Position numbers and translations under genes: made by a program. The notes under the pieces were generated by a model, which saw only the letters and a program-made list of their open reading frames with translations, was not told where the DNA came from and did not search any database. A stretch of DNA of 64,000 nt from Novosphingobium decolorationis (lineage in GTDB: Bacteria > Pseudomonadota > Alphaproteobacteria > Sphingomonadales > Sphingomonadaceae): positions 868,001-932,000 of the forward strand of contig NZ_CP054856.1 of the NCBI RefSeq assembly GCF_018417475.1, given 5' to 3'. Shown piece after piece: positions 34,630-48,000 of this stretch; positions within the stretch are counted from its first letter, which is position 1; every line of letters starts with the position of its first letter.

Positions 34630-35037
34630 ATGAGCATCAGTGCTGTCGTATCCGGGGCCGAAGTGACCAACCTGCTGCGTGGAAGCGGACTTGCCGCGCA
34701 AAGGGTAGCTTATGTCGAAAGCGAGATACGCGACCTCACCCAGGAAGCGGCCGCCATCGCCACGCGCACGCTCGATGCCGACGCCTTCCGCACCGCGCTC
34801 GCACGGCGCATCGACAGCGACGTGGCGACCGGAAAGCTGAGCGCCGAGGACGCCCGCGCGATCCGGCAGGCTCTTGTGCGCACCTTCACGCCATCACAGG
34901 CCCCGCCGGAGGACACGCCCGACGACATCGGCAGCGCGCGCGCCATTCCCCTGGTGGCCAGCGCCTATGGGCAGGAGGACGCGGACAGCTACCTCCACAC
35001 CATCGCGCACGGGACCTTCATCGACATGCCGGTCTGA
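34630..35037 (+). CDS. Small hypothetical protein
   Basis: 135 residues, no signal peptide or membrane segment. The N-terminal ~90 residues look helical, with an Ala-rich middle (EAAAIATRTLDADAFRTALARR) and an acidic SAEDARAIRQAL. The C-terminal part (IPLVASAYGQEDADSYLHTIAHGTFIDMPV split here at YGQ) is less regular. The ATG at 34630 follows GAGGGA. Codon use is like its neighbours and a strong terminator follows, so it is probably a real gene. I do not recognise the family. Confidence 0.65.
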   Translation: MSISAVVSGAEVTNLLRGSGLAAQRVAYVESEIRDLTQEAAAIATRTLDADAFRTALARRIDSDVATGKLSAEDARAIRQALVRTFTPSQAPPEDTPDDIGSARAIPLVASAYGQEDADSYLHTIAHGTFIDMPV

Positions 35038-35072
35038 CCCGCGGGCCGGACACACGGGTACCACCGAATGCA

Positions 35073-35116
35073 CGAAGGCCCGGCTCCCGCGATCTGCGGG
35101 AGCCGGGCCTTCGTTC
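35073..35116. terminator. Bidirectional terminator, 18-bp perfect stem
   Basis: The sequence at 35073-35090 pairs without mismatch with 35096-35113 across a GATCT loop, and TTCTAT follows. It lies between the hypothetical gene and convergent secA. Confidence 0.85.
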
Positions 35117-35139
35117 TATCCGGCCGGTCGGTCGGACCT

Positions 35140-37887
<2,748 letters not shown>

Positions 37888-38023
37888 GGCGGGAATCCCT
37901 GTTTTTAGGAGAATCTGGAAAATGCGATGATCACGCGGCGCGAAAGTCCCTCACACAGGACACCAGGCGCACGCGGAAAAGGCCGCTCCGGTGGGGCGGC
38001 GAAATTCATGTTGGTGGGCCGCG

Positions 38024-38308
38024 TTACTCGCGCGCGCGGTCGATCCCGGTCTGCGCGGCCCGAACGCGCGGCGCAGCGGGCTGTCCCGGCTGGGCCGAAA
38101 GCGCGACAAGGCGCGTATTGCGAAGCCCCGGTTCGGGAAGACGGGCCAGCGCCACGGGCGCGCGCGGCGCCCGGGCCTGTCCGGTCTCGACCAGAAGCGC
38201 CACCTGCTGCGCGGAAGGCACCTGACCGGCGCGCGCCTGCGGCGCCTCGGCATGGGCGGCAAGGCCCGTCAGAAGGGCAAGCAGGGTCAATAGCAGGCGA
38301 TTGGCCAT
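38024..38308 (-). CDS. Small predicted exported protein
   Basis: 94 residues. MANRLLLTLLALLTGLAAHA is a good Sec signal. The mature part is Ala/Pro/Arg-rich with no Cys (ARAGQVPSAQQVALLVETGQ). The start at 38308 is chosen for the signal peptide; no clear ribosome site is seen. It lies 136 bases upstream of secA on the same strand and is divergent from argJ. I do not recognise the family, and it could be a chance frame in GC-rich DNA. Confidence 0.5.
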   Translation of the reverse strand: MANRLLLTLLALLTGLAAHAEAPQARAGQVPSAQQVALLVETGQARAPRAPVALARLPEPGLRNTRLVALSAQPGQPAAPRVRAAQTGIDRARE

Positions 38309-38427
38309 GCCGGGGAGATAGTAACCCTCATCACCACTGTCCACTACCAAGCGCAATTGGTCCCAAATTTCGGCCGCTTCCTCGCCGATACTTGACCTTG
38401 CGGGGCCATGCGCTAGGCGCTTTTGCC

Positions 38428-39654
38428 ATGAGTCATCCCGTCAGCCCGCTCGCCCAGCCCTTCCCCGAAGTGCCTGCCATTGCAGGCGTGACCCCGCATG
38501 TCGTGCGCGCGGGGTACAAGGACTGGGGGCGCTGCGACCTCACCTACGTGACCTTTACCGAGGGGACCGCGGTCGCCGGCGTGTTCACCAAGAACCTATG
38601 CTGTTCGTCCGAGGTCGAGATCGGCCGCGAGAACGTGAAGCGGGGCACCGCCCGCGCATTGGTGGTGAATGCAGGCAATTCCAACGCCTTCACCGGCTAT
38701 CGCGGGCGCGAGGCGGTCGAGCAGATCATGGATCAGGTGGCCGGAAACCTGGGCTGCGCGCGCGAGGACGTGTTCGTCTCCTCGACCGGCGTGATCGGCG
38801 TGCCGCTCCCCAAGGACAAGGCGCGCGAGGGCGTTGAAAAGGCCTTCTCCGCCGCGCCGTGCACCTGGGAAGAGGCCGCCAACACCATCGCGACGACCGA
38901 CACCTTCGCCAAGGGCGCGAGCGCCACGGCCATGATCGGCGACACCAAGGTCACGCTGGGCGCCATCATCAAGGGTTCGGGCATGATCGCGCCCGACATG
39001 GCCACGATGCTGGGCTACATCTTCACCGACGCCGCGGTGGAACCGGCCTTCCTGCAGGAATGCCTCTCGGCCGCGAACCTGCGCAGCTTCTCGTGCATCA
39101 CGGTCGATTCCGACACCTCGACCAGCGACACCGTGCTCGCCTTTGCGACCGGCAAGGCGGGCAATGCGCCGCTCGTCACCGCGCAGAGCCCGGGCGCCGA
39201 TGCCTTTGCCGCCGCCATCCAGGACGTGTGCCGCCAGCTTGCCCACCTCGTCGTGCGCGATGGCGAGGGTGCCAACAAGTTCATCGCCGTCTCGGTGACG
39301 GGCGCGGTTTCGGACGAGAGCGCGCGCAAGGTTGGCATGGCGATTGCCAACTCGCCACTGGTGAAGACCGCCATTGCGGGCGAGGACGCGAACTGGGGCC
39401 GCGTCGTCATGGCCGTGGGCAAGGCGGGCGAACCGGCCAACCGCGACACGCTCTCCATCGGCTTCGGCGGCACCTGGGCCGCAAAGGAAGGCCTGCCGCT
39501 GGCCGACTACGACGAGGCGCCGGTCGCCGCCCACCTCAAGGGCCAGGATGTCACCATCGAGGTGGACCTGGGCCTTGGCGAAGGCCAGGCGACGGTGTGG
39601 ACCTGCGACCTCACGCACGGTTACATCTCGATCAACGCCGACTACCGCAGCTAA
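38428..39654 (+). CDS. argJ: Bifunctional glutamate N-acetyltransferase / amino-acid acetyltransferase ArgJ
   Basis: 408 residues. The start at 38428 gives the family N-terminus (PEVPAIAGVTPHVVRAGYKDWGR). The autocleavage site is in IAPDMATMLGYIFTD, where the Thr of ATML becomes the nucleophile of the beta chain. Other conserved parts are NAGNSNAFTG and VSSTGVIGVPLP. It recycles the acetyl group from N-acetylornithine to glutamate in arginine synthesis, in the cytoplasm. It heads a probable argJ-GST-IMPase transcript with gaps of 13 and 23 bases. Confidence 0.97.
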   Translation: MSHPVSPLAQPFPEVPAIAGVTPHVVRAGYKDWGRCDLTYVTFTEGTAVAGVFTKNLCCSSEVEIGRENVKRGTARALVVNAGNSNAFTGYRGREAVEQIMDQVAGNLGCAREDVFVSSTGVIGVPLPKDKAREGVEKAFSAAPCTWEEAANTIATTDTFAKGASATAMIGDTKVTLGAIIKGSGMIAPDMATMLGYIFTDAAVEPAFLQECLSAANLRSFSCITVDSDTSTSDTVLAFATGKAGNAPLVTAQSPGADAFAAAIQDVCRQLAHLVVRDGEGANKFIAVSVTGAVSDESARKVGMAIANSPLVKTAIAGEDANWGRVVMAVGKAGEPANRDTLSIGFGGTWAAKEGLPLADYDEAPVAAHLKGQDVTIEVDLGLGEGQATVWTCDLTHGYISINADYRS

Positions 39655-39667
39655 GGCACAGCGCCCC

Positions 39668-40291
39668 ATGACCGAGCCTTTCTTCCGCATCTGGGGGCGG
39701 CCCGATTCGCACAACGTGAAGAAGGTCGTCTGGTTCGCGGCCGAACTGGGCCTCGCCTTCACACGCATCGACATGGGCGGCTCCTTCGGCTTTTCCGAGG
39801 AATACCTTGCGCAAAACCCCAACCGGCTGATCCCGACCATCGCGGACGGCAAGCTGACCTTGTGGGAATCGAACAGTATCGTGCGCTACATGGCCGCCGA
39901 ATACGGTGGCCCGCGCTGGTACCTTGCCGATCCCATCGACCGTGCCCTCGCCGAGCGCTGGATGGACTGGCAGACCGGCTACGGCGCGGCGCAGAAGGAC
40001 ATGTACCTTGGCCTCGTGCGCACGCCCGAAGAGGCGCGCGACACCGCCGCGATTGCCGCCTCGAAAGCCACATGTGAGCGACTGCTGGCCGTGCTGGACG
40101 CGCAGCTTGCGACAACGCCGTGGCTCTCAGGCCATCAGATCGGCGTCGGTGACATCGCGATGGGCCCGTTCATCCACTCGTGGTTCACGCTCGCACCCGA
40201 AACCGCCGACCTGCCGCACGTCCATGCCTGGTACCAGCGCCTGCTGGAACGCCCGGCCTACCGAGAGCACGTCGCCCTCCCCCTCTCCTGA
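39668..40291 (+). CDS. Glutathione S-transferase family protein
   Basis: 207 residues. The N-terminal thioredoxin-fold domain has IWGRPDSHNVKKVVWFAAEL, the cis-Pro LIPTI and the glutathione-binding ESNSIVRYMA. The helical C-terminal domain has the N-capping LSGHQIGVGDIAMGPF. The catalytic Ser is likely near SHNV. The substrate is unknown. It is 13 bases after argJ and 23 before the IMPase-family gene, so co-transcribed. Confidence 0.93.
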   Translation: MTEPFFRIWGRPDSHNVKKVVWFAAELGLAFTRIDMGGSFGFSEEYLAQNPNRLIPTIADGKLTLWESNSIVRYMAAEYGGPRWYLADPIDRALAERWMDWQTGYGAAQKDMYLGLVRTPEEARDTAAIAASKATCERLLAVLDAQLATTPWLSGHQIGVGDIAMGPFIHSWFTLAPETADLPHVHAWYQRLLERPAYREHVALPLS

Positions 40292-40314
40292 GCCAGACCC
40301 GAAAGGTCCCTCCC

Positions 40315-41124
40315 ATGATCACCCCTGCCCTGACCCGCGCCGTCGAGACGGTGATGCGCGAAGCCTCGGACCGGGCCATCAAGGCGCGCTACCGCAAGCT
40401 CGAGCTCGACCAGATCATGGACAAGGGGGTGAACGATGTCGTCACCATCGCCGACCAAGAGAGCGAGGCGATCCTGACCGCGCGCCTCTCGCAGATCCTG
40501 CCCGAAGCCTGCGTCGTGGGCGAAGAGGCCGTCGCCGCCGATCCCACGGTAATGGAAAAGCTCAAGGACAACTTGTGCTGGATCGTCGATCCGCTCGACG
40601 GGACGATGAACTTCTCGCAGGGCAAAGCGCCTTTCGGCGTCCTCGTAGCGCTCGCCGACAAGGGTGAGACCATCGGCGGCTGGATACTCGACACGCTGAC
40701 CGGACGCTTCTGCCACGCAAGTCTGGGCAAGGGCGCGCATATCGGCGACTACCGCATTAGCGCACGCACCAGCGGCGAAACGCCGCCCGTCGCGGCAATC
40801 TCGACGCTGTTCATGGAAGAGGGCACGCGCGAGAAATTCATGGCGCTGGCCGCGCCGCACTACACGCTCGTCGACATCCCGCGCTGCGCGGCCGAGCAGT
40901 ACCCGCGCCTGGTGCTGGGCACCAACGATGTCTCGATGTTCAACCGCACGCTCCCCTGGGACCACGCGGCGGGCGTCCTGTTCCTCAACGAGGCAGGCGG
41001 CATGGCCGCACGCCCCGACGGCACCCCGTACCGCGTCGACGAATACGAGCGCCGCGATCTGGTCGGCGCGGCCTCGCCCGAATTGTGGGCGGACTTCGCC
41101 AAGCTTGCTCTCCAGATGCACTGA
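40315..41124 (+). CDS. Inositol-monophosphatase-family phosphatase
   Basis: 269 residues. Metal-site motifs are present: GEE at about 69-71, DPLDGTMNF at 92-100, and WDHAAGVLFLNEAGG in the C-terminal half. The family includes inositol monophosphatase, histidinol-phosphatase HisN and CysQ. The sequence around MDKGVNDVVTIAD favours the HisN/IMPase-like branch, but the substrate cannot be fixed. AAAGG precedes the start. Cytoplasmic. Confidence 0.88.
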   Translation: MITPALTRAVETVMREASDRAIKARYRKLELDQIMDKGVNDVVTIADQESEAILTARLSQILPEACVVGEEAVAADPTVMEKLKDNLCWIVDPLDGTMNFSQGKAPFGVLVALADKGETIGGWILDTLTGRFCHASLGKGAHIGDYRISARTSGETPPVAAISTLFMEEGTREKFMALAAPHYTLVDIPRCAAEQYPRLVLGTNDVSMFNRTLPWDHAAGVLFLNEAGGMAARPDGTPYRVDEYERRDLVGAASPELWADFAKLALQMH

Positions 41125-41191
41125 ACCCCTCCCGCGCCAAGGCGTGGAAGGGGTCCGGTAAGGCCCTGTCGGGCGCTTGGAATCGGTGCGA

Positions 41192-41512
41192 TCAGATCTC
41201 GCTTTCGATCCAGCCCTTGAGAGCGTTCTTGGGCGCGGCACCCAGCTTCTGGGCGACGGCTTCGCCGTTCTTGAACAGCACCATCAGCGGGATCGACTTC
41301 ACGCCGATCTGGCCGGGCACTTCGGTGTTGGCCATGATGTCCATCTTGGCGATCTTGACCTTGCCGTCGAGCTCGTCCGAGATCTCTTCGAGAGCCGGGC
41401 CGATCATCTTGCACGGACCGCACCAGTCGGCCCAGAAATCGACGAGAACGGGCGTCTCGGACTTGAGGACGTCATCTTCGAAGCTGGAATCGGTTACGGC
41501 AATCGTGGGCAT
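41192..41512 (-). CDS. trxA: Thioredoxin
   Basis: 106 residues with the active site WCGPC at 30-34, the buried Asp region VLVDFWADW and the cis-Pro loop VKSIPLMVLFKNG. It is a general disulfide reductase of the cytoplasm. It lies 79 bases after addA on the same strand, at the end of the divL-to-addA operon, and could be read from it or from its own promoter. Confidence 0.97.
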   Translation of the reverse strand: MPTIAVTDSSFEDDVLKSETPVLVDFWADWCGPCKMIGPALEEISDELDGKVKIAKMDIMANTEVPGQIGVKSIPLMVLFKNGEAVAQKLGAAPKNALKGWIESEI

Positions 41513-41591
41513 TGGGAGAACTCCTCGAAACGGTGTTTGATCGTCAATCTAGGGATGAAACCGCCGCTGGCAACGGCTGGGATCGAAAGCT

Positions 41592-44500
41592 TTACTGCGT
41601 TGCCGCCAAGGCGGGCTTGTGCGCCTCGAGCACATCGGCGGGCACCTCGATAAGCTGCGGGCTGGACGTGTAGAGGATCCCTACCTCCACATCGCGCCCC
41701 GGGAAGGTCTGTTCGAGTGCGGCGGCATAGGCCGCCATCTGGCGCAGAACCCCGCGCGGAACCTCGCCCAGCGAAGCGGGCGGACGGCGCGAGGTCTTGT
41801 AGTCGACCAGCCGCACCCGGTCGGGCCCGATCACAAGCCGGTCAATCGTGCCCGCCACCACCTGTCCGCCGACGATGGCGGCCACCGGCACTTCGGCAAG
41901 GCTGTCCGGCCCGAAGATCTCGGCCCACGCAGGATTGGCCACCACGTCAAGCGCATCGGCCAGGATCGCACTGCGCATCTCTGTCGGCAGGTCTTTCGCG
42001 TTGCGCTTGAGCCAGCGTTCGGCCTCGGCCTCACGCAGTTCAGGCGCGAGCGCGGGCAGGCGCTCCAGAAGTGCGTGGAGCACCGTGCCGCGCCGCGCGG
42101 CCTGCTGCCCGGCGCCCGGCGGAAACGGCGGATCGGGCGCATCCTCCTCGCCCAGCGCCGAGGGCGCGAGCGGGCGCGGCGGGCGCGGTTCGGCGGCTGG
42201 AACACGCCCGGTCCACTCGGGCAGAGGCGCACGCAGGGGAAGCTCGGCCGGTGCCGCGCGCATAGGCACGAAGGGACCCAACGAACCTTGCGTGAAGGCC
42301 CCGCCCCAGATCGCGTCGACCTCTTCCTCCTGCTCTTCGAACAGCGTGCGCAGCTGCGCGTACCAGCTCTTGGAGGCAGGCTGGCCCTTGTCGCGCGGGC
42401 CCAGCGCGCCGCCCACGAAGAGCGCTTCCTCGGCGCGGGTCATGGCGACGTAGAGGAGGCGCCAGTGCTCCTGCTCGTCCGCCTCGCGCGCCTGCGCGAT
42501 TTCTTCGGCGACCGGGCCCACCTTCTCCGCCTTGGAGAGCGGGGGGAACGGGATCCGCCGGTTCTTGTCGCGCGGATCGGGCAACGAAACCCCGCTTTCG
42601 CGTGCGCTTTCGGGATTGCCGGTGGCGTCGGCCAGAATCACGATGGGCGCCTGCAGGCCCTTGGAGCCATGCACGGTCATCACGCGCACCTGCCCGCCTG
42701 CGTTGTCCGCCTCGCGCTTCAGCTCGCCATCGCCTGCCTCGAACCAGGCGAGGAAACCCGCAAGGCTGGGCGTATCGGTGACGGCATAGGCGCGCGCGGC
42801 GTTGACCAGCTCATCGATGGGATCGCCCGCCTCGCTGCCCAGCCGCGCGATCAGCTTGCGCCGCGCCCTCCAAGGGCCAACGAGCAGCCACTGCAAGAGC
42901 GCATGGGGCGGTTCGTAATCGGCCAGCGCAAGCAGTTCGCCCAGCTGGAGCAACGTGCGTCCGACCTCGGCGTCCGAAGAGGCGCGCAGGTGGTCCCACA
43001 AGCGCACGTGCTTGTCGCGGTAACCATGGGCAAGCAGCTGTTCCTGGCTCCAGCCGACGAGCGGAGATACGAGCAGGCTCGCCAGGTTCAGGTCGTCGAG
43101 CGGCTGGGCTGCAAAGCGCAGCGCCGCGACCAGATCCTTGACCGCCAGCGGCGCGCCCAGACGCAGACGGTCGACACCGGCCACGTCCACGCCCGCGGCA
43201 TGAAGGCGTGCGACAATGAGCCCAGCCAGCTCCTTGCGCTGGCGCACCAGCACCATGATGTCGCCGGCCGTCGCACGGCGGACCTTGCCCTTGGAAAGCG
43301 TGAAGCCATCGCCATGCGGGTCGAGCCACTCGCGCACCTGCTGCGCGATGCGGTCGGCCATCTGGCGGTTGGGGCCGGAGAGCCAGGTCTCCTCGCCTTC
43401 GTCCCCCTCGCCCGGATCCTCCGGTGCCTCTTCCTCTTCGCCCGTGTCGAAACCGACCGGACGCCACAGCGCGACGTAGCCCGGGCGCTCCTCGCCCTGG
43501 TGGCGCTGCGCAGCCCGGTCGAGGCCGAAGCGTTCATGGCCGATCCCGGCAATCGCCTGATCGACGAAATCGAGGACGGGCTGCGCTGTCCGGAAACTGC
43601 GTTCGAGGCCCAGTTCCTGCATCTCGCGCGGTTCGTATTCGGCGCGCAGCTGCGCGGCATTGCGCGCGGCGGCGCGCATCAGGTTGCGCACGCGCCCCGC
43701 GGCCTTGCGGAAGTTTTCGGGGCTGGTGCCCTGGAAGCGGAAGATCGCCTGCTTGTAGTCGCCCACGACGAAGAGCGTGCGCAGCCGGTCCTCGTGCTGG
43801 CCCGCGCCCGCCCAGAACTCCTCGGCCATCGCGAAAATGATGTCCCACTGCTGCTCGTTCGTATCCTGCGCCTCATCGACAAGGATGTGATCGAACTGGC
43901 GGTCGAGCTTGTAGCGGATCCAGTCGGCCTGGGCCTTGTCCTTCAGAAGCGAGGCGGCGCGGCGGATCTGATCGTCGAAGTCGATCAGGCCCTCGCGGCT
44001 CTTCGCCTCGTCCCAGGCAATCGCAAAGGCGCGGCCCAGACGCAGCGACGGGACCAGATGATCGACAAGGTCGAGCATCGCGCGCAAGGTGCGCACGCCC
44101 TCGATCCCCGCCACCACGCGCGCGGCATAGTCGGGATAGGAAGGCTCGATCTTGTCCTGCGACTTGCTGGCCTTGGGCTCGCCCTTCTGGGTGAGGAAGG
44201 CCTTGGCCATCTCGTCGATGGAGGCCGCGCGCTGGGTCGGGTTGCCCAGCAGCCACTCGCTGATGCGGTCGACCGCCTCAAGGCCGGTCTTGGTGTTCCA
44301 CTCGTGGTTCACCTCCATGCAGCGACGCAGCGAAGCCACGTCGAAACGCGCGTCCGAGCACAGCTCGGCCAGCATGTCGGCGTCGGCCTGCGGGGGAAGG
44401 TCGAGGAGGCGCAGGACATGTGCGCGCATGTCGCCCGCCTGCCAGCTTCCGGGCCCAAACCAGACCTCGCGCGCGCCTGCGCAGCGCAGCAGGAAGCCGA

Positions 44501-45092
44501 CCACGGCATCGGGACCATGGCGCAGCGACAGCGCCGAGATCGCATCGAGCAGCTGCGGATCGCCGAGCGGGTCCTCCTCGGCTTCGACCAGGAGATCGGC
44601 GAGAACCTGCTTGGCGAGCAACGTACGTTCGCGGTCCTCCATCGGGCGGCTGCCCGGAATGAGGTCCGCTTCCAGCGGGAAGGTCGCAAGCAACCACTGC
44701 GAGAAGGCGTGGATGGTGTCGATACGAAGCCCGCCGCCCGGGCAATCGAGCACGGCGGCAAAGAGCGTGCGCGCGCGCGCCATCGTCGCGCCATCGGTCG
44801 GCGCGCCGATGGCTTCGAGGCGCGGGAAAAGCTCGACATCCTCCATGCGGACCCATTCGGCGAGCGTGCCGTTGATGCGCGCGGCCATCTCGGTTGCGCC
44901 CGCCTTGGTGAAGGTCAGGCACAGGATCTGCGAGGGGGAGATCCCCGGCTGGAGCAGCAGGCGCAGCACGCGCGAGGAGAGCACCTGCGTCTTGCCCGTC
45001 CCCGCCGAGGCCGAAAGCCAGACGGTGTCGAGCGGGTTCACCGCGGGCATCTGGTTGCCGTGCAGCGGGTAGACCTTGGCCGGACCGCTCAT
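41592..45092 (-). CDS. addA: Double-strand-break repair helicase-nuclease subunit AddA
   Basis: 1166 residues. UvrD-type helicase motifs are present: Walker A SASAGTGKT, FDDQIRRA, the LVDEAQDTNEQQWD box, VMTVHGSKGLQAP and MTRAEEALFVGGA. The C-terminal PDDEXK nuclease has VRLVDYKTSRRPP. It forms the RecBCD-like AddAB end-resection enzyme with AddB. The start at 45092 is fixed by AAGGAGG seven bases upstream and a 4-base ATGA overlap with addB; a 15-codon longer frame lies inside addB. Confidence 0.96.
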   Translation of the reverse strand: MSGPAKVYPLHGNQMPAVNPLDTVWLSASAGTGKTQVLSSRVLRLLLQPGISPSQILCLTFTKAGATEMAARINGTLAEWVRMEDVELFPRLEAIGAPTDGATMARARTLFAAVLDCPGGGLRIDTIHAFSQWLLATFPLEADLIPGSRPMEDRERTLLAKQVLADLLVEAEEDPLGDPQLLDAISALSLRHGPDAVVGFLLRCAGAREVWFGPGSWQAGDMRAHVLRLLDLPPQADADMLAELCSDARFDVASLRRCMEVNHEWNTKTGLEAVDRISEWLLGNPTQRAASIDEMAKAFLTQKGEPKASKSQDKIEPSYPDYAARVVAGIEGVRTLRAMLDLVDHLVPSLRLGRAFAIAWDEAKSREGLIDFDDQIRRAASLLKDKAQADWIRYKLDRQFDHILVDEAQDTNEQQWDIIFAMAEEFWAGAGQHEDRLRTLFVVGDYKQAIFRFQGTSPENFRKAAGRVRNLMRAAARNAAQLRAEYEPREMQELGLERSFRTAQPVLDFVDQAIAGIGHERFGLDRAAQRHQGEERPGYVALWRPVGFDTGEEEEAPEDPGEGDEGEETWLSGPNRQMADRIAQQVREWLDPHGDGFTLSKGKVRRATAGDIMVLVRQRKELAGLIVARLHAAGVDVAGVDRLRLGAPLAVKDLVAALRFAAQPLDDLNLASLLVSPLVGWSQEQLLAHGYRDKHVRLWDHLRASSDAEVGRTLLQLGELLALADYEPPHALLQWLLVGPWRARRKLIARLGSEAGDPIDELVNAARAYAVTDTPSLAGFLAWFEAGDGELKREADNAGGQVRVMTVHGSKGLQAPIVILADATGNPESARESGVSLPDPRDKNRRIPFPPLSKAEKVGPVAEEIAQAREADEQEHWRLLYVAMTRAEEALFVGGALGPRDKGQPASKSWYAQLRTLFEEQEEEVDAIWGGAFTQGSLGPFVPMRAAPAELPLRAPLPEWTGRVPAAEPRPPRPLAPSALGEEDAPDPPFPPGAGQQAARRGTVLHALLERLPALAPELREAEAERWLKRNAKDLPTEMRSAILADALDVVANPAWAEIFGPDSLAEVPVAAIVGGQVVAGTIDRLVIGPDRVRLVDYKTSRRPPASLGEVPRGVLRQMAAYAAALEQTFPGRDVEVGILYTSSPQLIEVPADVLEAHKPALAATQ

Positions 45093-48000
45093 GGGGTGTC
45101 CTCCTTCCGGGCGGGCTTGCCCAGCCCCGTGATCCATTCGTCGAGGCGCATCAGCTGGTCGTAATCGGAATAGAGATCGAGGTCGGGGTTGAGGCGCGCG
45201 GTGAAGGGCTCGTTGCCCAGAATCCAGCGGCTGAGCGCATCGTCGAGGTACTCGCGCGTGCGGTCGAGGAACTCTTCGCGCACGAGCCCCGACTTCTTGC
45301 GGCCCTCGCGCACCGGCTCGTTCATGTAGCCGATCGAGCCGTCCTTGGCCTTGGCCATCGACCAGTATTCAAAGCCCGTAACCTCTCCGGCGACGCCTTC
45401 GAAGCCTCCCGCCTCTACGATGAGACCGGTGACGCCAAGCTGGAGCGCAAAGCCCTCTTCGACGCGCGTGCCCGAGGGCGGCTGGCCGGTCTTGTAATCG
45501 ACCACCGCAATGGTGCCATCGGCCTTGCGGTCGAGCCGGTCGGTGCGACCCAGGATCGTGACGTCGCGGTAGTCCATGCGGCCCCACTTCTCCACGCCCA
45601 GAACCTCGCGGCCTTCTTCCTTGCCCGCAAGGACAAGGCCCTCGAACGTCTCCAGCGCGGCCGACAGGCGCGGCCACCACAAGGCGCGCATCAGCGGGTG
45701 GGCGCTCTCATCGTCGAGCACCTTTTGCGCAATGGCGTGGAGGCCCTCCTTTGGTTCGCCCGCCTCGTGCCACTTCTGCATGATGAGGTGCGCGATCTCG
45801 CCGCGCCAGGCCGCGCTCGGCTCGGCATCGAGGCTGTCGAGGCTGCGCAGCTTGAGGACCGCGCTGGCGTAGAACTGGTAGGGATCGCCGCGCAGGCGGT
45901 CGAGCCCCGTGACCGAGACGGCGACCCGACGCTGCTCGGCGCTGGGCATGGGCTGCGGGCGCGGATGGGGCGCGGCGCGCGGCGCGTCGTCGATAAGGCG
46001 GGCGAGGCGCGGGATCTCACGCTCCAGATGACGCCCGACCTGATCGCCCAGCATCGCCTTCACGCGCAGGACGAAGCGCGAGGGGATGACGGGACCGCCC
46101 TCATCGCGCTGCGCCCAGCTCAGCACCACCTCGGGTGCGCCCAGTGCAGCGGCAAGGTCGTGCGCGGCAAGACCGATGCGGAAATCCGCGCCCGGCACGC
46201 CCAGAGCGCGCAAGACAGCTGGCGGCAGGAGCGAATCCTGCGACGGACTGGCAGGCCAGACACCCTCGGTGAGGCCCCCGCAGATGACGAGATCGGCGCG
46301 GCTCATACGCGCTTCGAGAAGACCGTAGATCGACACGCGCGGATGCCCGCCCCAGGGCGGTCGCACCGAGGTACGGTCCATCGCGTCGCGCAGCACCGCG
46401 TGGATATCGCGCGCATCGACAAGCGTGCCCGCTGCCGAAGCTCCGGCGCGCAGTTCCTCGATGAAGGCGCTGAGCGCGCGGCCATCCGCGCCGGTCCACA
46501 GGTTCTCACCGCACAGCGCCTCGGCCGCTTCGGTGAGGACACCCAGCGCCTTTTCAAGCGGTTCGGCGGCGTAGAGTTCGAACAGGGGCGCAAGGCAGGC
46601 CTCGACCTTCTCCCACCATGTGCCGAGCCGGTTTTCCTTGGCGAGCGCAGCCAGAGGGGCGAGCCCGGCGGCCGGACGCGGCCCGCGCAGCGCCAAATCG
46701 AGACGGCGCGCGGATTCGAGCCAGCGCGCACGGCCCTCCCCGCTCCCCGCAAACGGATGCGTGAGGAGTGCGATGAGCGGAACCGGAGCGCCCTGTTCGG
46801 CCAGAACTTCGGCCAGCAGCAGGAAGAGACGGCCCGCCGCCGTCTGCGGCAGGGGCTGGCCTGCGGTGTCATCGGCCGTGATCCCCCAGCGCTGAAGATG
46901 CGAGACAACGCGCGCGGCAAGGCCGCGGTCGGGTGTCACCAGCGCGACGCGGCGCTCTGGGGTTTCCAGCGCCACGCGGATAAGGAGCGCGATGGCCTGC
47001 GCTTCCTCGCCGGGATGGACGCTCTCCATCAGCCGCACGTCGGAAAGACGGCGCTTGTCGGCGGGCAGGCTCACCCAGGCTGCCGAGGCCCGCGGCGGCA
47101 GGAAGAGGTTGGAAATCGCCGCCTTGCGCTCGGGCGGCGAGGCCGCCATCCCCGAACGGTGCCAGGGTCGCACGTCCGTGCGCGACAGGCCCATGCGGTT
47201 GAGCAGGAGCTTCAGGTGATACTGGGGGTGCGTGACCGCATCGTGGCGCCCAAACGGCGGGTCCTCGGGCTCGGCGGGCTTGCCGGCGCTGCCCAGTTCC
47301 TCCCAGACCTCCGCATCGAGGCCGAGGTCAAGATCGGGCAGGATCACCGCGCCATCGCGCAGTTCGCTCACCACCCGCAGGAGGCGGGCAAGTGCAGGCG
47401 AGGCGCTGGTGACACCGGCCGCGACGATGGGGAATTCGGGCGGGTTCGCCGCCCAGCTCTCGGCGGCGTGGGCGAAGAGACGGTTGCGCCGCTCGGGCGC
47501 GTCGATCTCGCCGCGCCCTGCCAGTTCCGCGATCCAGAACTGCTGGACCTTGAGGAAGCTGCGGGTGTTGTCCTCCCAGTGCTTCGAGAGGTCACCAACG
47601 ATGGCCACGACCTCGTCGGAGAGAAGGTCGATCGGCGCAATGCCTTCGACCAGAAGCCGATCCATGGTGCTGCCAAGTTCGAACGCACGGCGCAAAAGCG
47701 CAGGCCCCTTGCCCGCCGCATCGCCTTCGACATGGCGCAGGTAATGGGCAAGACGCAGCCAGCGGCGCGTGGGATCGCAGGCGGGCGGAATGTCCGCCGC
47801 GCCCAGGGGATCGAGCAAGGGCCCAAGCGCCTCGTCAAGATCAAGATCGCCCACCACCGCCATGCGCGGCAGCAGCATGCCCGTGGGCGCGCGCGCACCA
47901 TCGGCGGTCTCGGCGCCCATGCCCTGCTCGCCCGCATAGCGCACGAAAGCCTCGGTCACCGTACGTACGGTGCGTCGGCTGGGGAGCAGCAGGGTCAGGC

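Noticed and set aside
41619..45164. 1181-residue open frame on the plus strand
   Set aside because: Exactly antisense to addA; Arg/Ala/Gly-rich with no family motifs. A GC-codon shadow.
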